NCBI RefSeq assembly: GCF_048544455.1 | Contig: NC_133526.1 | Span: 7,270,001 to 7,334,000, forward strand | DNA: 64,000 nucleotides | From: Silene latifolia | Lineage: Eukaryota > Streptophyta > Magnoliopsida > Caryophyllales > Caryophyllaceae | Direction: 5' to 3' | Shown here: positions 57,097 through 64,000 of the stretch, piece after piece | Layout: each line of letters begins with the position of its first letter | How positions within the stretch are numbered: position 1 is the first letter of the stretch | Made by a program: the position numbers and the translations under genes | Notes under the pieces: generated by a model | What the model was told of the DNA's origin: nothing | The model's database searches: none | The model's input: the letters and a program-made list of their open reading frames with translations, nothing else

Positions 57097-59209
57097 GCGG
57101 TCCTCCCAAGAACTCTTTTATCAGCTTGTATTTCATTATCGGAGTCATCCACGTCGTCTCGGCTTCGATGTCGCCCACCATGCCGACGGTCTCAGTGATG
57201 CTTTTAGCATTTCTGATATCCACCAGCACGGTTCGACTGACATTTTTGATGCTTGAACTGGCAAGTTTTGAGAGAGCGTCGGCTCGGTTGTTCTCAGACC
57301 TGGGGATGCACTGTATTTGGAAAGATTTCAATTTTGAGGTGTCAGCTTTTACCCTCTCCAGGTACCTTACCATCCCGTCGTCTCGAGTCTCATACTCTCC
57401 TCGGATTTGATTAGTCACTAAGAGGGAGTCTGTTTTCAACACAATATGCGCCGCCCCGGCAGCTCTAGCTAACTCGACTCCAGTTATCACCGCCTCATAT
57501 TCGGATTCGTTATTTGAGGCCGAGAAGGTAAACTTCAAGGCGTACTCAAACTCGTCTCCGTTAGGGCTGATGATAAGGATGCCGGCTCCTGAGCTATTCG
57601 CCGTGGAGGACCCGTCGGTATACACTTCCCACACGCCGGGATGTGATTCTTCTTGATACGTGCATTCAGCCAGGAAGTCTGCAAGCGCTTGCCCCTTTAT
57701 CGAAGGCCTCGGCTTGTACTGAATGCCAAAGCCGGAGAGCTCCACTGCCCATTTGATAAGTCTGCCGGATTTTTCGAATTTTTCTAATGCTTTCTCCAAT
57801 GGCTGGTCGGTTAAGACCGTCACGGGATGTGCGTCGAAGTAGGGTTTCAGCTTCCTTGCGGCAACGACGACGGCGAGGGCTACCTTTTCGATTAGTGGGT
57901 AATTTCTTTCGGCGGCCAGCAGTGTATGGCTGATAAAGTAAATTGGGTATTGTTGCTTATTTTCTTCCCTGATGATTACGGCACTGACCGTGGCCGAGGT
58001 AACTGCTAAGTATAGATATAACGTCTCCCCCAGCGTCGGCCTGGATAGGGTCGGTAGTGTCAGAAGGTGGGCTTTCAGTTGCCTGAAAGCCGTGCTCTGT
58101 TCCTCCTCCCAGCTAATGTTTTTATTCCCTTTCAGCACTTTAAAGAACGGAGTGCTCTTGTCGGCCGACCGAGAGATGAAACGGGCGAGAGCCGCCATCC
58201 TTCCGGTCAGCGTCATAACCTCTTTTCGATTTCTCGGCTCCGGTAGGTCTAGTATTGCTTGGACTTTCTCTGGATTGGCATCAATTCCCCTGGCGCTGAC
58301 AAGCACGCCGAGGAACTTGCCGGCCCGGACACCGAAGTTGCATTTCTTTGGGTTAAGCTTCATCTTATATTTCCTTAGTGAACAAAATGTCTCGCCTAAA
58401 TCGGCTAAGTGCTCGCTGTCAGACTTGCTTTTTACAATAGCATCGTCGACGTAAGCCTCGATGTTTCGCCCTTTTTTATTTTGGAACACTTTATCCACCA
58501 GCCTAGTGTAAGTTGCGTCAGCGTTCTTCAAACCGAACGGCATCATTTTATACATGAATGTGCCGTGACCGGTGATGAATGCGCACTTAGGCATATCTTC
58601 CTCGGCCATAAATACCTGATGATACCCTTAGAAGGCGTCTAGCAGGCTTAGCATAGTGTAGTCTGCCGTGGCGTCAATTAAACTATCTATTCGAGGCAAG
58701 GGATAACAATCTTTAGGGCACGCTTTATTAAGATTGGTAAAATCAACACACATCCTCCACGCCCCTGACGATTTCCTCACCATTACAACGTTTGCTAGCC
58801 ACTCAGGGTAAGTACAAGGCATGATAAAGCCCGCCGCTAATAATTTGTCTACTTCGGCTTTGATGGCCTCATCCTTCTCGGCCAAGGAGTTCCTCATCTT
58901 CTGCTTGACCGGCCGAGCGGTGGAGAGTACGTTCAGCTTGTGAACGATCACCTCCCGGCTCACGCCTGGCATCTCGGCAGCTGAGTATGCGAAGACATCT
59001 TTGTTCTTCCTCAGCAGGTCTAGGAGATCGGCTCTGAATTTTGGCTCCAGGTCGGCACCGACAGTTACGGTGCGCCCTGGGTCAATTTCCACTTCCTTGG
59101 TCTCGGCTCCTTCGACCATGCCGACATTAGTATTCATCGGATCGCCCTCCTGCTGCAAGGATGGGCTCTTCCCCTTCTCCGATTTCTTCGCCACTTTGAG
59201 GGATTGCAT
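56984..59209 (-). pseudogene. Tat reverse transcriptase and dual RNase H (nonsense mutation)
   Basis: The amino part (MVRKSSGAWRMCVDFTNLNK, CYPLPRIDSLIDA) ends LLDAF, then TAA at 58628-58630 where the family has a Ser codon, then GYHQVFMAEEDMPKCAFIT continues in the same frame. The catalytic box reads YVDDAIVKS. A first RNase H (LTDQPLEKALEKFEKSGRL) is followed by a second (VYTDGSSTANSSGAG, NNESEYEAVITGVELA, LKTDSLLV, ENNRADALSKLA) with its acidic residues intact. The double RNase H assigns the element to the Tat branch. Confidence 0.88.
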
Positions 59210-59241
59210 GTTTCACCCCCTGGCAGACACTTGGATATTGG

Positions 59242-59839
59242 CTATTTCATCTCTCTCGTCCTTTGAGACGAGCTTTTGTGCTTCCCCCGGTCCGAGACAT
59301 ACATCAATGTCAGAGCTCCGATGGACATCACTGCATCGGTCTCGCTCAAAGTGACCCGGCCTATGAGAACATTGTAGGCAGACGAACCATCGATAACCAC
59401 GAACTCAGATAAAACATTTTTAGCCGCATCCGCTTGGCCGAACATCACCGGCGATCGATTGACCACGGGGGTACCAGTAGCCGGCCCCGAGAGAAAGTCA
59501 GTATAGCGGGTTAGTGCAGGGGCTCAGGTCTCCAATCTTCAGACCGAGATTAAGAAAGCACTCCCTAAACATGATGTTCGTGTAGCCGCCTGTGTCAATC
59601 AGGCACCTTTTGACCAAGTGGTTGGCTATATCCAGGTGGATTACAAGCGGGTCGCTGTGCGGGGCGACGACTCCCTCGTAGTCCTTCTTTCCAATGGTTA
59701 TATCGGGTATGGTGGAAGCGGGGATCGCTGTTTTAGGCACAAAGTTGATGGCTTGGTATAACTCATTCAGGTGCCGTTTGTGCCCATTAGCTGACCCACC
59801 GTTCTCGTTTCCCTCGATGACAACCTGGATTACTCCCAT
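59242..59839 (-). pseudogene. Tat aspartic protease region (frameshifted)
   Basis: Two overlapping frames. One carries the active-site motif CLIDTGGYTNIMF; the other continues with VLSEFVVIDGSSAYNVLIGR, the usual end of plant Gypsy proteases. A shift lies near 59460-59500. Confidence 0.75.
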
Positions 59840-60173
59840 CCGTTGGAAAACTGATTTTCTATTCGCCCCGTCGGCGCTTGTTCTTGGGCCTCCAGCTACA
59901 TACTTGCTGAGGCTCCCCTTCCGGATTAGCTCTTCGATGGCGTTCCTTAGATGTCGACAGTTGTCAGTTTAATGGCCGGTGTGGCCGTGGTATTCGCAAA
60001 ACTGGCTCGTGTCACCGTCCCCCCCGCCTTGGGGGGCCTTGCCCACTTCTGTCCATCATTCTTGCTTAGGGTAAAGACCTCGGCTGGAGAGGCGACCAGG
60101 GGGGTGAGAGTACTGTACCGCTTCTCGGTAGTATGGTCCCGAACTCCCCGCGCCCGCCGAGTGTCGTTTCCTA

Positions 60174-61362
60174 TTAGATCTTCAGCCGTGACCTATTCCC
60201 GTCACGGCGACCTTCATCTATGTTGTCCCGGCGGCTCTTCCTCTCTGGGTGCCCAGCTTCACTGTGGCCTACCCAGGTTTTGTGATAGTCTTCCACCTTT
60301 ACGGCTCTGTCGACCATCTTTCTGGCGGAGTCCACGTTGAGGTCCTCGCACTTGATCAGCTCGTCTTTGAACTCGCCTTTCGGGAGGCCTTTCATCAGTG
60401 CGAAGGCCGCCAGCTCGGTGTTCAGCTCACGGATCTGCTGAACCTTAGCGTCGAATCTTTTCACGTAGCTTCGGAGGGACTCGTCCTCCCCCTGTCGAAT
60501 AGTTAGGAGATCTAATGTTTCCACGACCCTTCTCTTGTTGCAAGCATACTGGGCTATGAAATTGTCTCTCAGGTCGGCATAACAGTATACCGAGCCATTA
60601 GGTAGCCCCTTGTACCAACTCTGAGCCATCCCATGTAGGGTCGTTGGGAAGACTCGGCACCACACCTCATCAGGCTGCTCCCATACCGACATGTACGACT
60701 CGAAAGCCTCGGCATGGTCGGTCGGGTCGCTATCCCCTTTTTATGATAAGGGCGGCAGCTTCACTTAGTCGGCACGGGGATCTCGAGGACATAGGTGCCG
60801 AGGGGTTGTCGACCACGTGTCGAATGACACGCGGCGATCGGCTCCTCGCAACCTTAGTCCGCTTCTCCCTCTCGGCGGGAAGGGCTTCTTGTTGTCCGAC
60901 TTTGGTGAGTCGGACTTCTTTCATTCCTTCGGGGTGGCCTCGTTGTTGCCGCGCGACGCCCTGTCCTCCCGCGAGTGGGGAAGGACTCAGGTCTGCCACT
61001 GGCACCACGGGCTCTGCTGGCGTTCTAGCATGGCCAGCTCCTTGTATCGCTCCGGACAAGTTGTTCGGAGTCACTTTATGGGCCCTGGTCACCTGCGGAT
61101 GCGCTGCCGTCCACGTCGTCGTGACAGGGGTAATCGGCGTACTACCCATCAGGTCCAGGAATAGCTTTAATTTGGCCGCATCGACCACATGTCCCATGAC
61201 AGTGATTTGGTCGGTAGGCAGCGGTGTTTCTGGCTCTTTCGGCATCGCGAACGCCGTGTCAGTGACTCGGCCGGTGGAGGACTGCCCGATCTCAGAATTA
61301 TGGAACGTGTCATCCTGGAAGAATGCAGTCTCTTCACTCACGATTTCTTGTTGTTTTGACAT
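60174..61362 (-). pseudogene. Tat gag (interrupted)
   Basis: The amino part begins MSKQQEIVSEETAFFQDDTF and ends in a stop near 60730. The gag core (MAQSWYKGLPNGSVYCYADL, LLTIRQGEDESLRSYVKRFD, LMKGLPKGEFKDELIKCEDL) follows in another frame, joined through DPTDHAEAFESYMSVW, so one shift separates the two parts. Confidence 0.8.
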
Positions 61363-61429
61363 CTTCTTAGCTCGCTGAATGGTTTTTTTTTTTTTTTTTT
61401 TAAGGTAGGTGACTAGCTTTTAGTATCTA

Positions 61430-61447
61430 TCCCCACAGACGGCGCCA
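61430..61447 (-). other. Primer-binding site
   Basis: On the minus strand TGGCGCCGTCTGTGGGGA begins 2 nt after the 5' LTR. The TGGCGCCG core resembles the tRNA-Asp-type site used by many plant Gypsy elements, with mismatches further in. Confidence 0.7.
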
Positions 61448-61449
61448 AT

Positions 61450-62010
61450 TGTTCCGGGTGTAATTCCGGAGCAGGATTGTGACCACTTGAGCTTGTGGAA
61501 TGATGTCGTTGCTTGTCTCTTCCTTTCACTCTTTCCTGTAAAGATGAACAAACTGAGGGCTCGGCTTGGTACCGAGCGTACTCACTCCGACGCTCAAGTC
61601 AATAAACTTAGAGAGGTAAGTTGTATGTTTAACTTGGCAAAGTATATTGTAGAGAGATAAGAGAGTTTATACCAGATTTTTCAGTTAGTTTCTCAATGAG
61701 AGATGATGAGTATTTATAGACTTTCACCTTTTGTCATGTAGTGGCCAAGTGGCGTAGCAGGTGGAAAGACTGTCTTACTCTCGGCCGAGGGACCCATGAC
61801 AGGCCGGCAGGCCTGGTTGACTCCATGCCGAGGGGACTGGATGTGAGTACACGGATATGCCTCTCGGCCGGCTAGTTGCCTAGCCGAGACCCAAGTGACA
61901 GGCCGACAGACCTTGTCGGTTAGGCTGTTAATATGTTGACTTGCTGTCTTTTAGCTTTGACCTTGCTCAATATGTTGACTCGGTCAGCGGGTGCAGAATA
62001 TGCCCCATCA
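61450..62010 (-). repeat. LTR (5' LTR in element orientation)
   Basis: 561 bp, TGTT...CATCA. On the minus strand TCTATAAATACTC (plus-strand 61711-61720) is the probable promoter. Confidence 0.92.
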
Positions 62011-62079
62011 TTTACCAATGAGGGAATTTTTTGGTTAATGAGTGTTCATTAGCAAGCTAATTAGGGAATTAGTATTAAT

Positions 62080-62465
62080 TTCAAACTATTTTGGTTTATA
62101 GTATTCACGTCATCACTTTTTATTTTGTTATTTTCAATTTTATACAAAACACTAAGAAACCTAACGGCTTTACAAAATGTCATCGTCCAAATATTTGTAT
62201 CTATTTTATTAAAAAAAATGAAAAGCAATGTCGCTGAGAACTTCAGCGGCTTATTCCAACAATTTTTTACAACTTGCATTAGGTACACTACAAAATGACA
62301 GTACTGATATGGTAATCCGCTAAGATTCTTAGCGGGTTTGCCTTTTATATAAAAAGAAAAAAACTAAGTGAAACCGCTAGGTTTCTTATCGGTTTCATAT
62401 AAAAATTGGAAAAAAAATAAAAAGTGATGACGTGGACACTATGGACCCAAATAGTTTCAAATGAA
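62080..62465. mobile_element. Fold-back MITE with ~45-bp terminal inverted repeats
   Basis: Left arm TTCAAACTATTTTGGTTTAT...CACGTCATCACTTTTTATTTT pairs with right arm AAAATAAAAAGTGATGACGTG...CAAATAGTTTCAAATG. The interior has short hairpins such as CCGCTAAGATTCTTAGCGG. No coding sequence. Confidence 0.65.
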
Positions 62466-62647
62466 CGCTAATTACAAAATTATTTTGCTAATTAACGCTA
62501 ATTAACCAAAAAATTCAAAAAGAGGAGGCTACTTAACTCTCTTATTAACCGACAAAATACGCAACTTTTTATGAGTTAGTTTTAGGATGAAACATTCTTA
62601 AATTTATGAAAGTACTCACTCTTTTATTATGAGTTGAGATTATTTGT

Positions 62648-62813
62648 CCCACTTTTATGTCCCATCTCCTGTCCCATTATCTTTATGTTGCGACACATCA
62701 TTATTCATATGATAAGAATTAAGATTGATAGCAAATTCTCTTAAACTAATGATGTGTCACAAAGTGAGTGTAGTGAGACACAAGATGAGATATAAAATGA
62801 GACAAAAAAATCC
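62648..62813. mobile_element. Fold-back MITE
   Basis: TTGTCCCACTTTTATGTCCC...CGACACATCATT at the left pairs with AATGATGTGTCACAAAGTGA...AAAATGAGACAAAA at the right, arms of about 55-60 bp. Flanked by similar CTCACTTTTATTATG strings that may be a target duplication. Confidence 0.6.
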
Positions 62814-63020
62814 GCTCACTTTTATTATGGATGTGACTATGTGAGCATGTGTGTGACCCATGACCATTTGTGGAATTTAACATACTATCCATCCATATAT
62901 CATAGCTCGTATTAAATACGAAGTACTTGTGTTTTTTGTGACGAAAAATGTGAGCCAAAACTTACTATAGACATTGGGCGTCGTTTATGAAAATAAAATT
63001 TACCCCGGACAGTGAGATTT

Positions 63021-63433
63021 AGGGCTTGGCACTGGTCCAGATCGGACCGAAACTGGAATCTAAAAAAGTCATGGATCTGAAACCGGACCAAAATAAAAAA
63101 TTTCGGACTAGGACCGGCCTGGAAAAATTCCGATCCAAGACCGGACTGGTTGGACTGAAATTATTATTATATACCCTCCTTTTCAAATTCCGATCCAAAA
63201 AACCGGATTAGTTGGACGAGAATGGACCGGTTGGACGGGATTAAATAGGCCTACACTTGTTTTTTTATATCATAATTTTTAAAAAAATAAAAAATACAAT
63301 AATTCCAGTCTTTTCGGTCCGGATTGGAAACCGAAATCTGTAACAATGTTGGATCGGGTACCGGACCGGGATTTTTGATTCCGGTCCGGACCGGACCATT
63401 TTTCCGATCCAAATCGGATTATGCTCACCCCTA
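63021..63433. repeat. GGACCGG-rich degenerate MITE
   Basis: Begins AGGGCTTGGCACTGGTCC and ends GATTATGCTCACCCCTAA, roughly inverted repeats (AGGGnTnnGCA). The interior is full of GGACCGG/CCGGTCC words. Confidence 0.5.
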
Positions 63434-63446
63434 ATCAGATATATGC

Positions 63447-63512
63447 AACCTTAGTACTTTACCTTTGTATTAACAACCCAAAGAGCGAGGCTTTTCCCGA
63501 TTGACCCTAGAT
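63447..63512 (-). mobile_element. Fragment of an Au-like SINE
   Basis: GCAACCTTAGTACTTTACCT followed by TTGTATTAACAACCCAAAGA matches 45200-45230 with several changes. Degenerate and short. Confidence 0.45.
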
Positions 63513-63589
63513 AAAACTGTATCAAGAACTTCACTGAAAAACCGTTACTGACTTTATATTCCTCCTGGACCTGAGTCCTGGATTTTGAT

Positions 63590-63713
63590 AGGGCGCCACC
63601 GGGTGATGTCTAAATTGGGTGTCACCCTCTCACATTCATTCTTAATTAAAGGGGTCCCCACTCACCCCATGTGAGAGGGTGGCGCCCAAATTGGGTATCA
63701 TTCGATGGCGCCT
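63590..63713. repeat. Inverted repeat in the second UGT promoter
   Basis: Left arm AGGGCGCCACCGGGTGATGT...CACCCTCTCACAT pairs with right arm ATGTGAGAGGGTGGCGCCC...TTCGATGGCGCCT, about 45 bp each, separated by ~35 bp. Ends about 15 bp before the TATA box. Confidence 0.65.
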
Positions 63714-63727
63714 TTCATTTTCCTTCC

Positions 63728-63736
63728 TATAAATAC
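63728..63736 (+). promoter_or_regulatory. TATA box of the second UGT gene
   Basis: TTCCTATAAATACATAC, about 50 bp before the ATG at 63785. Confidence 0.65.
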
Positions 63737-63784
63737 ATACTAGCTAACTTCAACTTCAATACTTCTCTACATTTTATTCAAAAA

Positions 63785-64000
63785 ATGGGTGATAATAACA
63801 ATGACAAAAGTTTGCATATAGCAATGTATCCATGGCTTGCAATGGGACACCTAAAATCATTCCTTGAATTAGCAAATAAACTTGCTCAAAACCATATTCA
63901 CACATCCTTAATTCTTCCACATAAAACTGCCCTTAAGTTGGCTTCAGATAATCACCACCCTTCCCTTATTACCTTCATTCCCATAACTATCCCCCAAGTG
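63785..64000 (+). CDS. UDP-glycosyltransferase, UGT79-family-like (3' end outside window)
   Basis: 72 codons from ATG 63785 stay open to the window edge. LHIAMYPWLAMGHLKSFLEL matches the amino terminus of the UGT at 48764, and LITFIPITIPQV matches its LITFIPITLPPV. His is present at the catalytic position. Leader TTATTCAAAAAATGGG is a good plant start context. It is a tandem relative of the first UGT, separated from it by the Tat element. Confidence 0.88.
   Translation, partial: MGDNNNDKSLHIAMYPWLAMGHLKSFLELANKLAQNHIHTSLILPHKTALKLASDNHHPSLITFIPITIPQV

Larger units (their letters stand above)
51340..62010 (-). mobile_element. Full-length Tat-lineage Gypsy LTR retrotransposon
   Basis: Two LTRs (51340-51894 and 61450-62010) start TGTT and end CATCA, and the 5-bp target duplication TTTAC is perfect (51335-51339, 62011-62015). 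In element orientation (minus strand) the order is LTR, primer-binding site, gag, protease, reverse transcriptase, two RNase H modules, integrase, a tandem-repeat tract, an opposite-strand gene, polypurine tract, LTR. A second RNase H domain and an antisense gene before the 3' LTR are typical of the Tat branch (Retand/Grande-like). Stops and frameshifts interrupt gag-pol, so this copy is inactive as read. It separates two UGT79-type genes. Confidence 0.93.

Noticed and set aside
57972-58454. 160-codon plus-strand frame
   Set aside because: Antisense to the reverse transcriptase, which carries YVDD and other catalytic motifs.
60644-61378. 244-codon plus-strand frame
   Set aside because: Antisense shadow of the Tat gag region.

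Overview
This window is plant nuclear DNA, almost certainly from a eudicot. It holds intron-split genes with GT-AG junctions, plant-only families (VQ-motif protein, CYP81-type P450, UGT79-type glycosyltransferase, OZ/VAR3-type organellar zinc-finger proteins) and dense plant transposons (Tat Gypsy, L1-type LINE, CACTA, hAT, PIF/Harbinger, Stowaway, Mutator-like, SINEs). A caryophyllid source is conceivable but the species cannot be fixed from sequence alone.

Layout. 1-5.3 kb holds the 3' part of a CCHC/PSP-domain gene (ZCCHC8-like, + strand) and a VQ-motif gene (- strand). 5.7-9.35 kb is repetitive: a nested pair of inverted-repeat elements, then about eight tandem copies of a ~305-bp unit. 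9.7-32.8 kb carries three tandem paralogues (A, B, C, all - strand) of an OZ/VAR3-like gene with RanBP2-type zinc fingers; a fourth copy (D) lies at 41.2-47.9 kb. Between C and D are a two-exon CYP81-type P450 (- strand) and a 5'-truncated LINE. From 48.8 kb comes a two-exon UGT79-type glycosyltransferase (+ strand), then a 10.67-kb Tat-lineage LTR retrotransposon (- strand) with a perfect 5-bp target duplication, then MITE-rich spacer, and finally the start of a second UGT79-type gene cut by the window edge.

OZ cluster. Reconstructed exons of copies A and B give complete reading frames of 366 and 473 codons. Every zinc-finger exon starts in the middle of one finger and ends in the middle of the next, always in the same phase, so exons can be gained or lost without a frameshift. 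A has three fingers and B has six; B contains an internal ~1-kb duplication of one finger exon. C has a 1-bp homopolymer frameshift and a stop in a skippable finger exon. D has lost exon 3 to a repeat insertion. A fossil UGT79 fragment beside copy A, and UGT-upstream-like sequence beside B and C, suggest that the ancestral duplication unit was a divergent OZ-UGT pair whose UGT survives only next to D.

Caution. Around 43.1-46.0 kb, and in part of the left LTR, near-identical repeats differ mainly at CAG/CTG sites. This looks like a consensus artefact at CHG-methylated DNA rather than biology, so small frameshifts and stops in those stretches should be read with care.
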